A stretch of 64,000 bases of DNA from Actinokineospora iranica (lineage in GTDB: Bacteria; Actinomycetota; Actinomycetes; Mycobacteriales; Pseudonocardiaceae): the NCBI RefSeq assembly GCF_900101685.1, contig NZ_FMZZ01000005.1:310001-374000 (forward strand), read 5' to 3'. A program made the translations under genes and the position numbers. Shown piece by piece: positions 50,322 through 58,767 of this stretch. The notes under the pieces were generated by a model. It saw nothing but the letters and a program-made list of their open reading frames with translations. It had not been told where the DNA came from and made no database searches. The stretch's first letter is position 1; each line of letters starts with the position of its first letter.

Positions 50322-51224
50322 TCAGTCAGGGGTCGACGCGTGGACGCCTGCGACATCGCAGGGCGGGTCGAACTCCGCGGCCACGGCGACCCCCGACCGG
50401 GCGGGCGGGGTGAGGTGGGCGCGGGCGGTGAGCACACCGTGCAGGACGCGGGCGAGCCCGCCGCCGTCGTTGGCCGTCGACGCGGTCGGTCCTGGCGCGA
50501 CGGGCGCCACCGGCGCGGACGGTGCGCGCGGGGCGGCGGGCGCGTCGCCCGACTCGGCTTTCGGGCCGTCGGCGACCGCCTGCGCGACGTCCCGCTGTGG
50601 CTGGACGCGCGGCGCGGACCGGTGCGTGATCACGGCAGGCTCCTCGACCGCCGCTTCCACCACGGCAGGCGGCGCGGCCGCGACCGGCGCCTGCTCTGCG
50701 ACCGGTTCGGGCGCGATCTTCGCCGCGGGGACGGTCTCGGGCAGGTCGACCACCTGCGGGAGCGGCACGGCTGGGGCCGACGAGCCCGGCTGCGGCCAGT
50801 CCGCGGCGGGCCAGTCCGGCCGGGGCCAGTCGGGCAACGACCAGTCCGGCGTCGGGAGCGTCGGCACGGGCGGCTTCGGCAGCGAGATCGGCGGGATGTG
50901 GATCGGCTCGGGTGCCGGAAGGTGCAGCACCGGGCCGACGGTGTCGAAGACGTCCTCGGTCACGTCGGTGACGGTGTCCATGATTCCGCTGGTCAGCGGC
51001 ATCACCGGGCTGGTGAGCCCGGGCAGCGCGTCATCGAAGAGGCTGAGCAGGCCGCCGTTCTCGGCGTCGGGCTGGGGCGCGGCGGGCTGGGCGGCCTGGG
51101 CGCTGGCCGAGCCCGCGAGCAGGACTCCCACGACCCAGGCGGCCAGCAGCGTCCCCGCCACGACGGCGAGCCGGAGCAGGGCGCGCGACGCGTCCGCAGA
51201 CCGAGTCACGTCCTCACCCACCAT
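50322..51224 (-). CDS. Secreted Pro/Ala-rich low-complexity protein
   Basis: A 300-residue protein with a signal sequence (VVAGTLLAAWVVGVLLAGSASA). After a short helical part (LFDDALPGLTSPVMPLTSGIM) it becomes a Pro-rich low-complexity chain with a striking run of Trp-Pro-Asp repeats (DWSLPDWPRPDWPAADWP), then an Ala/Pro/Val-rich tail with a final CDVAG. No membrane anchor or known domain is seen. The ATG at 51224 gives the signal peptide directly. It is divergent from the subtilisin gene (151 bp between starts), so the two may be co-regulated. The function is unknown; it may be a cell-wall-associated protein. Confidence 0.72.
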   Translation of the reverse strand: MVGEDVTRSADASRALLRLAVVAGTLLAAWVVGVLLAGSASAQAAQPAAPQPDAENGGLLSLFDDALPGLTSPVMPLTSGIMDTVTDVTEDVFDTVGPVLHLPAPEPIHIPPISLPKPPVPTLPTPDWSLPDWPRPDWPAADWPQPGSSAPAVPLPQVVDLPETVPAAKIAPEPVAEQAPVAAAPPAVVEAAVEEPAVITHRSAPRVQPQRDVAQAVADGPKAESGDAPAAPRAPSAPVAPVAPGPTASTANDGGGLARVLHGVLTARAHLTPPARSGVAVAAEFDPPCDVAGVHASTPD

Positions 51225-51375
51225 CCGGTCACGTTGTCGAACTCCCACCAGCCGGTGTGACCAGGCCACTATCCAGTACCCGGTCGTGCTTCTGCACCCT
51301 AACCGCGCGCGTTCCACCCGGAAAGACGGTGACGGCACCGCGTGAGTGGGCCGATCGCCGAGATGATCACCGACA

Positions 51376-52512
51376 GTGGAAACCGCTGGACCGGGTGATA
51401 TTGCCCGTTCTTGGCAGGCGAGTACACCGTTTCGGGGACACCGTGTTCCAGTGCACACCGAACGCGGCCAGGATTCTCTGGCAGATCTCGCCGACCGCAG
51501 CCCGGACCTGGTCCTGCACGACCCCGGCGGCCCGGCGGAGTGCCTGGTCCGCCGCGGCCAGCTGCTCGTTCCCCGCGCCGGCCTGGACCGGGCCGTCCGC
51601 GCGCTCGACCGCTGGATCGAGGCGGTGGACCCGGCCGAGCACGCCACCCTGCGCCTGCGTCCCGGGGCGGCGGCCGACTGCGTGCGGATCGCCGCGGAGG
51701 TGGCGGACCTGGTGCCGGTCTCCGCCAACCACGTCCACACCGTCCTTGTCGGCGCCCCGATCCTGCACGGGACCGGCGCGGCGCCGGTTCCCGCGCCGCT
51801 GCCGCCCGAGCCGCCGCGGGTGAGGTGGGACCCGCCGGTCACGGTGCTGATGCTCGACACCGGCATCGACCCGCATCCCTGGTTCGTCGGCCGCCCGTGG
51901 TTCGGCCGGTGGGACCTGGAGGTCCTCGACGCCGACCACGACCGCGTGCCCGACCGGCAGGCGGGCCACGGCACCTTCGTCGCGGGCGTGGTCCTGTCGC
52001 ACGCGCCCGGCGCCACCTTGCGCCAGTTCCCGGTCTTGTCGTCGCAGGGCCTGACCGACGACCGCACTGTCGCCGCGACCCTGCGCCGCGCGCGCCACCT
52101 CTCGGCGGTCCGCCCCGATCCGGTCGACGTCCTCCTGCTGACGGCGGGGTGCCACACCGCTGACGACCGCTGTCCGCCGGTCCTTGCCCGCGAACTCGCC
52201 CACTGGCCCACCGTGGTCGCCGCGGCGGGCAACACCGGAACGACGCGCCCGTTCTGGCCCGCCGCCCTGCCTACCGTGACCGCGGTAGGCGCGCTGTCGC
52301 CGGACGGTTCGCGCGCCCCGTTCTCCAACCACGGTCCGTGGGTGGACCGCTGGGCTCCCGGTGTGGACATCGTCAGCAGCCATGTCCGGCTGACCGGGGA
52401 CGGCCGCGAGTACGGTGGGGCCCGCTGGAGCGGCACCTCCTTCGCCGCGCCGCGGGTGGCCGCCGCGGTGGCCATGGCCCGCGCTGAAGCCGAGTTGGTG
52501 GCGGGCGCGTGA
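51376..52512 (+). CDS. Subtilisin-family (S8) serine protease without signal peptide
   Basis: A 378-residue protease with an intact catalytic triad: Asp161 in MLDTGID, His198 in GHGTFVAG and Ser355 in GTSFAAP, plus Asn286 (AAAGNTG) for the oxyanion hole. There is no signal peptide or membrane segment, so it probably acts in the cytoplasm. The N-terminal 150 residues are not a standard inhibitor propeptide and are probably a regulatory or targeting domain. The GTG at 51376 is the only useful start, since an in-frame stop lies just upstream. It converges on the TPR-CHAT operon across copy 3 of the dispersed element. Confidence 0.9.
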   Translation: METAGPGDIARSWQASTPFRGHRVPVHTERGQDSLADLADRSPDLVLHDPGGPAECLVRRGQLLVPRAGLDRAVRALDRWIEAVDPAEHATLRLRPGAAADCVRIAAEVADLVPVSANHVHTVLVGAPILHGTGAAPVPAPLPPEPPRVRWDPPVTVLMLDTGIDPHPWFVGRPWFGRWDLEVLDADHDRVPDRQAGHGTFVAGVVLSHAPGATLRQFPVLSSQGLTDDRTVAATLRRARHLSAVRPDPVDVLLLTAGCHTADDRCPPVLARELAHWPTVVAAAGNTGTTRPFWPAALPTVTAVGALSPDGSRAPFSNHGPWVDRWAPGVDIVSSHVRLTGDGREYGGARWSGTSFAAPRVAAAVAMARAEAELVAGA

Positions 52513-52583
52513 GCGAACAATCGACACCGAACGATCAACACGGCGTGCGTGCGCGAGGCCACCGAATCTTGTGAGGTGGCCTG
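52509..52583 (+). repeat. Dispersed ATGAGC-bounded element, diverged copy 3
   Basis: 75 bp starting GTGAGCGAAC over the subtilisin stop and ending before ATGAGC at 52584. The right end GGCCACCGAATCTTGTGAGG and the following GTGGCC match copies 1 and 2; the left part is more diverged. Here no gene follows the ATGAGC, because the next gene is on the other strand. Confidence 0.75.
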
Positions 52584-52599
52584 ATGAGCGGGCGTGTGC

Positions 52600-54696
52600 T
52601 CACGCGCCGATCGCGATGAAGCCGAGGTGGCCGTGGGTCGACTGGGCCCGGGCGAGGGCCGCCGCGGTGTCCGCCCCGGCCGCGAGGTGGTCGTGCAGGG
52701 CGCCGACCAGGGCCGCCGCGCCCGCGTCGGGCACCGGGACGGTGCTGGCGACGACCGCCCGGGCGCCGCGCTGGAGCAGCGCGGCCGGCAGGGCGAGGGC
52801 GCGGCCGGATTCGCAGGACGACAGGACCGTCAGCCGGGGCGGCCGTGCCAGGCGGCCCAGGTCGTGGCTGTGGAGAGAGCCGTCGGCCAGGTCGAGGGTG
52901 GAGAACAGCGGCGCGTCCGGGTGGTGCCTGCCGTGCGCGGCGATGTGCGCGATGCCCGCGTTGTCTATCGCGCGTAGCACCGCTTCTTTGGTTGCCGAGG
53001 AGCCGGTAAGCAGGACGCCGCCGTGCTTGCGGTGCAGCGCGGTCACTTCCGCTTCGGCGTGGTCCAATCCCGGCCCGGCAATCCACACCGGCGGAGTGCC
53101 AGTCGACTCGACGGCTCGGGCGTCGAGCCAGCAGGCCATCGACGGCGTCACCGCCACCGGCCGTCCGGCGCAGGTGGGCAGCGCGGCCCACGGCACGCTT
53201 TCCATACCGGGCGTCGGAACGATCACCAGCGACCGGTCGCCCGCCACCGCCGAGAGCGGGCCGAACAGCGCCGCGTCGAGTCGGCGGGCGGCGCGCGCCG
53301 CCGTGTCCCCGCAGCGGTCGACGGTCGCGGTCAGCGCGGCTGCCCGGCGCAGGGATTCGGCGGCCTCGTGGACCGGGCTTTCCGAGCCTAGGTAATGCAG
53401 CCGCCATCGCCCAGCCGACACCGACACCGCCCCTACCTGTCCGCCGTGAGTGAAGAAGCAGAGCGCCGTCGTCGTGCCGAGTGCGGCGGACAGGCGCTCT
53501 CTTCTATCCGCTGGCAGGCAAAAGGTGGTGCGTTGTCTCTCGATCCAGCCGAACACCGTCCGCGCCCGCCCGCTCTCGACCGCCGCGCCCAGGCCGGTCG
53601 CGGCCAGGTCCGTGCGTTCCGGCTCGGGAACCGGCCCCCGCAGACCCGCCCGGCACGCCGCCAAGACACCACGGCGGGTCTTCGCGACCCTGGCCCGCGC
53701 CAGCCAGCCCAGGGCCCGCAGGGCGGGAACGTCCGCGTGCCGCCGGTCCTGCACCAACTCCGGCAGACCGGCCGCCAGGCGCAACTCGGCGGCCTCCACC
53801 TGCCGCCCCGCGCGTTCGCAGGCGTCGGCGGCCTCGGCCACGCCCGCCGGGCGCTCGCCCAGGGCCAGCCGGGTCCGCAGGTCGAGCGCGCGGGCCGCCG
53901 CCAGCCAGGACGGCCGCCCGGCGAACAGGTCCGCCGCCCTGCGCGCCGAGCCGAGCGCCGACCGGAGATCGCCCATCCGCAGGGCGCGCAGGCCGTGGGC
54001 GAGCGTCGCCTCGGCGAACGCGGGCCCGCGACCGGCCGCGCCGAGCAGCGCGCCCGCCCTGGCCAGGTCAGCCCCCGCCGCCCGGACGAGCCCGGCTTGC
54101 AGCAGCGCGCTCGCGCGGTCCACCAACGTCTCCGGCCTGCGCCGTTCGTCGACGCCTGCGGCGGCGTAGTGGGCCAGGGCGGCGGTCAGGTCGCCGGACT
54201 GGGCGGCGACGAACCCCTGGTTGTGCTTGCAGGTGGATGCCCGCTCGTGCTCTCCGAGTCCCGTGTAGAGGGCGTGCGCCCGGGATAGAGCCGCGTCGGC
54301 GACGGTAAACCGGCGCAGGTAAGCGGCGGCGACGCCCAAGCCCACCAGAGCGTTCGCCTGCCAGTGCGGGTCCTCGGCAAGACCGTCGACAGCCGAATCG
54401 AGAATCGGTAGAGCCGCCGCGTGTTCGCCGTCTTGGCACAAGATGAGCCCGGTAAGGCAGTCGGCGCGGGCTCTCGACCCTTCGGTAAGCGCGGGACGGG
54501 CAAGCGCGATCAGCCCGGCGCTGGTGTCCCGGTCGCCGAGTTGGTGCGACACCCACGCCAGGACCAGCCGCGACTCGGCCCGCTGCGTGGCCGAACCGGC
54601 CATGCCCACCGCCGCCGAAGCCGCCACCCGGGCCCGCAGCGGCTCACCGCGGTCTTGCAGGTCGACGGCCTCGGCGTGCCGCGCCGCCCAGGTCAC
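52600..54696 (-). CDS. TPR-CHAT caspase-like protease
   Basis: A 698-residue protein. The N-terminal 400 residues are a helical repeat array of TPR type (VAAAYLRRFTVADAALSRAH and NQGFVAAQSGDLTAALAHYA are clear units). The C-terminal CHAT domain of the caspase clan has catalytic His588 in HIAAHGRHH and Cys628 in LSSCESG. The GTG at 54696 overlaps the stop of the 132-residue gene (GTGA), which fixes the start. TPR-CHAT proteins are usually kept inactive until a sensor triggers them, and then cleave a specific partner. Here the gene is third in an operon with a sigma factor, which suggests that it controls transcription by proteolysis. The substrate is unknown. Confidence 0.92.
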   Translation of the reverse strand: MTWAARHAEAVDLQDRGEPLRARVAASAAVGMAGSATQRAESRLVLAWVSHQLGDRDTSAGLIALARPALTEGSRARADCLTGLILCQDGEHAAALPILDSAVDGLAEDPHWQANALVGLGVAAAYLRRFTVADAALSRAHALYTGLGEHERASTCKHNQGFVAAQSGDLTAALAHYAAAGVDERRRPETLVDRASALLQAGLVRAAGADLARAGALLGAAGRGPAFAEATLAHGLRALRMGDLRSALGSARRAADLFAGRPSWLAAARALDLRTRLALGERPAGVAEAADACERAGRQVEAAELRLAAGLPELVQDRRHADVPALRALGWLARARVAKTRRGVLAACRAGLRGPVPEPERTDLAATGLGAAVESGRARTVFGWIERQRTTFCLPADRRERLSAALGTTTALCFFTHGGQVGAVSVSAGRWRLHYLGSESPVHEAAESLRRAAALTATVDRCGDTAARAARRLDAALFGPLSAVAGDRSLVIVPTPGMESVPWAALPTCAGRPVAVTPSMACWLDARAVESTGTPPVWIAGPGLDHAEAEVTALHRKHGGVLLTGSSATKEAVLRAIDNAGIAHIAAHGRHHPDAPLFSTLDLADGSLHSHDLGRLARPPRLTVLSSCESGRALALPAALLQRGARAVVASTVPVPDAGAAALVGALHDHLAAGADTAAALARAQSTHGHLGFIAIGA

Positions 54697-55091
54697 CGCA
54701 GCCACGGCGACACCAGCGGAGCCGAGCCGGGACGGCGCAGCACGACCCGGACCCGGCCGGACGGCAGGTCGCCGGAGAAGCAGCCCACCTCGTCCACCGG
54801 CAGCACCCGCGCGCCCTCCCGGGAGTGGATCTCGGCGTGTGCCACGCCCAGCCGCGGCGCGACCAGGCCGGTGACCCGGGCGCCGAGTTCGATCAGCACG
54901 TCCTCGCCGCGCCGCCACACCGCGCCGTCGCCGCGGACCGCGGCGCACGGCTGGGGCACGAGGTCGAGCAGGTCCCAGTCCACGCCGAGGAAAGCCCCGG
55001 CGAGCACCGCGGCCGCGTGCACCCGGGGCGGCGGCGGGTCGAGGCGGTCCAGCAGGCCTGCCAGCTCGGCGAGCAGTTCGGCGTCGGTCAT
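54693..55091 (-). CDS. Small protein between sigma factor and TPR-CHAT protease, candidate regulator or substrate
   Basis: A 132-residue protein I do not recognise by name. The N-terminal 45 residues are helical (LLAELAGLLDRLDPPPPRVH, then AAAVLAGAFLGVDWDLLDLV); the rest is strand-rich with many Arg and Glu (VWRRGEDVLIELGARV). There is no signal or membrane segment and no zinc motif. Its ATG overlaps the sigma stop and its stop overlaps the CHAT start, so all three proteins are made in fixed ratio. The position between a sigma factor and a protease makes it the obvious candidate anti-sigma factor or cleavage target. That is inference. Confidence 0.8.
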   Translation of the reverse strand: MTDAELLAELAGLLDRLDPPPPRVHAAAVLAGAFLGVDWDLLDLVPQPCAAVRGDGAVWRRGEDVLIELGARVTGLVAPRLGVAHAEIHSREGARVLPVDEVGCFSGDLPSGRVRVVLRRPGSAPLVSPWLR

Positions 55092-55660
55092 CCCGCCGCC
55101 TCCCTCGGCAGGCCCAGGGCGGTGAGCTTGCGGCGCAGCACGTCCAGGCACCGGCCTCGGGTGGTGCCGACGCTGCCCGTCGCCAGCCCCAGCGCCCGCC
55201 CGAGCTGCGCGTAGGTCAGCTCGGGGGCGAACGCCAGCAGGCCAAGCAGCTCCCGGCAGCGCCCGGGCAGCGACGCGAACGCCCGCCACAGCGCGTCGTC
55301 GCGCGCCCCGCGCAGCGCCGTCGCCTCGGGCCAGCGGTCCTCCTGCGCGGCGTCCGCGCGGTCCGGCCACGCAGCGGCCCGCACCTCCCGGCCGCGGTGC
55401 GCGAGCACGCGCAGGCTCTCCCGGCGAGCCGTGGTCGACAGCCAGGCTGCCAGCCGCTCCGGGGCGCGCAGCTCGCCGATGTGCTCGGCCAGCGCCACCC
55501 ACGTGCTCTGGCTGACGTCGGCGGCGTCAGCGTGGTCGAGCCGGTGCGCTCGCGCGACCCGCCACACCATCACCGAATAGCGGTCGACCAGCGCTCGCCA
55601 GGCGTCCTGGTCGCCGTCGGCCGCCCGGCGGATCAGCTCCGCAGCGGACTCGATCGACAT
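55088..55660 (-). CDS. ECF-type sigma factor of the TPR-CHAT operon
   Basis: A 190-residue sigma factor. Region 2 is DAWRALVDRYSVMVWRVARA and DHADAADVSQSTWVALAEHI; the APERLAAWLSTTARRESLRV segment is typical of ECF region 2.3-2.4. Region 4 is ELTYAQLGRALGLATGSVGT followed by RGRCLDVLRRKL. The ATG follows GGAGGGCAC on the minus strand. First of three overlapping genes (sigma, 132-residue protein, TPR-CHAT). It should direct RNA polymerase to promoters specific for this system; I saw no autoregulatory promoter with certainty. Confidence 0.92.
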   Translation of the reverse strand: MSIESAAELIRRAADGDQDAWRALVDRYSVMVWRVARAHRLDHADAADVSQSTWVALAEHIGELRAPERLAAWLSTTARRESLRVLAHRGREVRAAAWPDRADAAQEDRWPEATALRGARDDALWRAFASLPGRCRELLGLLAFAPELTYAQLGRALGLATGSVGTTRGRCLDVLRRKLTALGLPREAAG

Positions 55661-55744
55661 GTGCCCTCCCTCGCTCGTCCCCCTCCGGCCGGTCAGACGG
55701 GGACGTTCGGGATCGGGCTCCGCGTGCCGCTCGAAGGAGTGACC

Positions 55745-56911
55745 TCAGGCGAGTCGGCGCAGGCGGGCGATGGCCTCGTCGAGGACGTCGTCGCGTTTGC
55801 AGAAGGCGAAGCGGACGAGGTGGCGCCAGCGGTCGGGGTCGTCGGTGAAGACCTGGACCGGCACGGCGGCCACCCCGACCCGCTCCGGGAGGTCACGGCA
55901 GAACTGGAGGCCGTCGGTGAAGCCGAGTGGGCGGACGTCGGCGCAGACGAAGTAGGTGCCCTCGGCCGCCCGCACCCCGAAACCCGCCTCAGCCAAGCCC
56001 GCGGACAGCCGGGTCCGCTTGTCCTGCAGCGAGTCGCGCAGCCCGGCCACCCACGCCGACTCCGCGCGCAGCGCGTGGGCCACCGCGGGCTGGAACGGCG
56101 CGCCGCCCACGAACGTCAGGAACTGCTTGGCCGCGCGCACCGCAGCGACCAGGTCGGCCGGGCCGCAGACCCAGCCGATCTTCCAGCCGGTGCAGTTGAA
56201 GCTCTTGCCCGCGCTGGAGATGGTCAGCGTCCGCTCGGCCATGCCCGGCAGCGACCCCAGCGGGACGTGGGCGCGGCCGTCGAACAGCAGGTCCTCGTAG
56301 ACCTCGTCGGTGATGGCGACCAGGTCGTGCTCGACGCAGACCGCCGCGATGGCCTCCAGCTCGGCGCGGGTCAGGACGGTGCCGGTGGGGTTGTGCGGGG
56401 TGTTGACCAGGACGACCCGGGTGCGCGGCGTGACCGCGGCGCGCAGCGCGTCGACATCTAGACCGAATCGGCCTGACGGTTCCTCGGCAAGCGAGACGAC
56501 CTTGCGGGTGGCCCCGGCCATGGCTACCGACGCGGCGTAAGAGTCGTAGTACGGCTCGAACAGGATTACCTCGTCACCGGCCTCCACCAACGCCAGCAAC
56601 GACGCCGCGATGGCCTCGGTGGCGCCCACGGTGACCAGGATCTCGGTGTCCGGATCGAACGCGGTCCCGTACCGGGCGCGGCTCGCCGCGATGGCCGCGC
56701 GCAACTCGGGGCGGCCGGGGCCCGGCGGGTACTGGTTGATCCCCGACGCGATCGCTTCCTGCGCCGCGGCAAGCATTCCGGCCGGACCGTCGGTGTCCGG
56801 GAAGCCCTGACCAAGATTCACCGCACCGGTGCGCGCGGCCAGCGCGGTCATCTCCGCGAAGATCGTCGAGGTGAACGGCCGCAGGCGCGGCACCAGAGAG
56901 GTTCGGGGCAC
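55745..56911 (-). CDS. PLP-dependent aminotransferase class I (DapC/kynurenine type)
   Basis: A 388-residue cytoplasmic enzyme. NLGQGFPDTDGP near the N-terminus, NTPHNPTG for PLP binding, DEVYEDLLFDG, and SSAGKSFNCTGWKIGW with the PLP lysine are diagnostic. FCKRDDVLDEAIARL closes the domain. This subfamily includes N-succinyldiaminopimelate, methionine and kynurenine aminotransferases; the substrate cannot be decided. It is upstream of and codirectional with the sigma operon (84 bp) but probably unrelated, and divergent from the DUF445 gene. Confidence 0.92.
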   Translation of the reverse strand: MPRTSLVPRLRPFTSTIFAEMTALAARTGAVNLGQGFPDTDGPAGMLAAAQEAIASGINQYPPGPGRPELRAAIAASRARYGTAFDPDTEILVTVGATEAIAASLLALVEAGDEVILFEPYYDSYAASVAMAGATRKVVSLAEEPSGRFGLDVDALRAAVTPRTRVVLVNTPHNPTGTVLTRAELEAIAAVCVEHDLVAITDEVYEDLLFDGRAHVPLGSLPGMAERTLTISSAGKSFNCTGWKIGWVCGPADLVAAVRAAKQFLTFVGGAPFQPAVAHALRAESAWVAGLRDSLQDKRTRLSAGLAEAGFGVRAAEGTYFVCADVRPLGFTDGLQFCRDLPERVGVAAVPVQVFTDDPDRWRHLVRFAFCKRDDVLDEAIARLRRLA

Positions 56912-56940
56912 GGGACAGCATCCTCACGGAGAATGGCACC

Positions 56941-58206
56941 GTGGAGCAACTGACACCGGTTCCCGGCGAGGCGGCGAAGCGGCGCGCCCTGCGCAAGATG
57001 AAGCTGGTCGCGCTAGGGTTCCTGGGCGGCGCGACGGCCATCTTCGTGCTGACGACGGTCTGGCAGTCGTACGGCGCGCCGGGATGGGTCGGCTACGTCA
57101 AGGCAGCCGCCGAGGCGGGCATGGTCGGCGCGCTGGCCGACTGGTTCGCGGTGACCGCGCTGTTCCGCCGCCCGCTGGGCCTGCCCATCCCGCACACCGC
57201 GATCATCCCGAACAAGAAGGACGTGCTCGGCAACAGCCTCGGCGACTTCGTCGGCGCGAACTTCCTGTCCGAGAGCGTTATCCGCGACCGTCTTCGCCGG
57301 GTGGGCGTCGCGGCCCGGCTGGGCGGGTGGCTGGCCGAGCGGGAGAACGCCGAGCGGGTCACCTCCGAGCTGGCCACGGTCATGCGCGGCGCGGTCACCG
57401 TCCTGCGCGACGAGGACGTGCAGGCCGTCATGGAGCAGGCCGTGGTGTCGCGGATCGTGGACGTGCCGTGGGGCCCGCCGCTGGGCAAGCTGCTCGGGCG
57501 GGTGTTCGAGGACGGCTCGCACCACAAGCTGGTCGACCTCATGTGCGACCGGGCCTACGAGTGGGTCAAGGACAACTACACCCAGGTCATGGGGGTCGTG
57601 TCCGGCCGGTCGCCGTCGTGGTCGCCGAAGTTCCTGGACGCTCTTGTCGCCGACAAGGTCTACGGCGAGGTGCTGTCGTTCGCGTGGAACGTCAAGACCG
57701 ACGTAAACCACCCGATGCGGCTCGCGCTGGACAAGTTCCTCGGCGAGTTCGCCGACGACCTGCGCGACGACCCCAAGGTCATGGCGCGCGCCGAGCAGGT
57801 CAAGCACCAGGTGCTGGAGCACCCTGAGGTGCAGAACCTGATCGGCTCGGCGTGGGCGACGGCGAAGAAGATGCTGCTCGACTCCGCGGAAGACCCGTCA
57901 AGCGAGCTGCGCACGCGGGTGCGCGCGGGCCTGATGACCCTCGGCGAGCGGCTGCGCTCGGACGAGTCCCTGCGCGCGAAGGCCGACGGCTGGGTCGAGG
58001 GCGCCGCGGCCTACGTCGTGCTGAACTACCGCGCCGAGATCACCACGCTGATCACCGACACCGTCCAGCGCTGGGACGCCGACGAGACCGCGCGCAAGAT
58101 CGAGTTGCAGGTCGGCCGGGACCTGCAGTTCATCCGGATCAACGGCACCGTCGTCGGCGCGCTCGCCGGGCTGCTGATCTACACCGCGGCGCAGCTCATG
58201 AGCTGA
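56941..58206 (+). CDS. DUF445-family membrane-associated protein
   Basis: A 421-residue protein. One N-terminal membrane segment (LVALGFLGGATAIFVLTTVW), then AEAGMVGALADWFAVTALFRRPLG and LPIPHTAIIPNKKDVLGNSLG, the conserved DUF445 signature, a long helical part, and a C-terminal membrane segment (NGTVVGALAGLLIYTAAQLM). The family is widespread and uncharacterised. The GTG at 56941 gives a full-length protein. Its end overlaps the end of the convergent CGNR gene by 11 bp. Confidence 0.88.
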   Translation: MEQLTPVPGEAAKRRALRKMKLVALGFLGGATAIFVLTTVWQSYGAPGWVGYVKAAAEAGMVGALADWFAVTALFRRPLGLPIPHTAIIPNKKDVLGNSLGDFVGANFLSESVIRDRLRRVGVAARLGGWLAERENAERVTSELATVMRGAVTVLRDEDVQAVMEQAVVSRIVDVPWGPPLGKLLGRVFEDGSHHKLVDLMCDRAYEWVKDNYTQVMGVVSGRSPSWSPKFLDALVADKVYGEVLSFAWNVKTDVNHPMRLALDKFLGEFADDLRDDPKVMARAEQVKHQVLEHPEVQNLIGSAWATAKKMLLDSAEDPSSELRTRVRAGLMTLGERLRSDESLRAKADGWVEGAAAYVVLNYRAEITTLITDTVQRWDADETARKIELQVGRDLQFIRINGTVVGALAGLLIYTAAQLMS

Positions 58207-58681
58207 GCTTCGCGCGCTCCCGCCAGGCCCGCGCCTTCTCCCGGTTGCCGCACACCCGCATCGAGCACCACGTGCGCGACCGGTTGCGGGAGCGGTCGAA
58301 GAACGCCCACTGGCACTCGTCGGCCGGGCAGATCTTCATCCGCCCCCACTCGTCCAGCACGGCGAGCCTGGCCGCGGCGGCCAGGACGGCCCCGGTGACG
58401 TCGGCGGACACCAGTCTCGGCGCGCCATTGGCCAGCTCGACCGTGACCGGGACCGGGGGCGGCGGCGGCGCGGGCGGCCCGCCTACCGCGGCGCGCAGTC
58501 CCGCGCGGACGGCGCGGACCCTGGCGAGGTCGTCGGCGGGGACGAGGCGGCGTTCCGCTTGCCAGGCGCGCCACAGCAGGGGGTCGTCGAGCACGTCGGC
58601 GCGCTTCTCGAAGTCGATCGTGTTGAGGAAGTCGAGAACCAGCTCCACGTCGTGCGCCGTGCTCACTTCGACAGTGCTCAC
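58196..58681 (-). CDS. CGNR zinc-finger protein
   Basis: A protein of about 161 residues. An N-terminal helical domain (ABATE-like, HDVELVLDFLNTIDFEKRAD, with a Pro-rich loop) precedes a C-terminal zinc finger with CPADEC, WCSMRVCGNREKARA: two cysteine pairs and the CGNR motif. Such proteins are probable transcriptional regulators. The GTG at 58681 is preferred, with a second GTG five codons later; the message may be leaderless, with TACAGT as -10 element. It is divergent from a VOC gene, a common pairing. Confidence 0.82.
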   Translation of the reverse strand: MSTVEVSTAHDVELVLDFLNTIDFEKRADVLDDPLLWRAWQAERRLVPADDLARVRAVRAGLRAAVGGPPAPPPPPVPVTVELANGAPRLVSADVTGAVLAAAARLAVLDEWGRMKICPADECQWAFFDRSRNRSRTWCSMRVCGNREKARAWRERAKLSS

Positions 58682-58767
58682 GACACCACTGTAGGTCGAA
58701 TACCGGTTGTCGTGGCGGGTCGTAACTCGCATACTCAAGACACTGGTTACTCGATCGAAGGAGCGAC

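Noticed and set aside
51376-55660. A type III-E CRISPR system, because of the TPR-CHAT protease and sigma factor
   Set aside because: No Cas7-11, Cas1, Cas2 or repeat array is present; the resemblance is in logic only.
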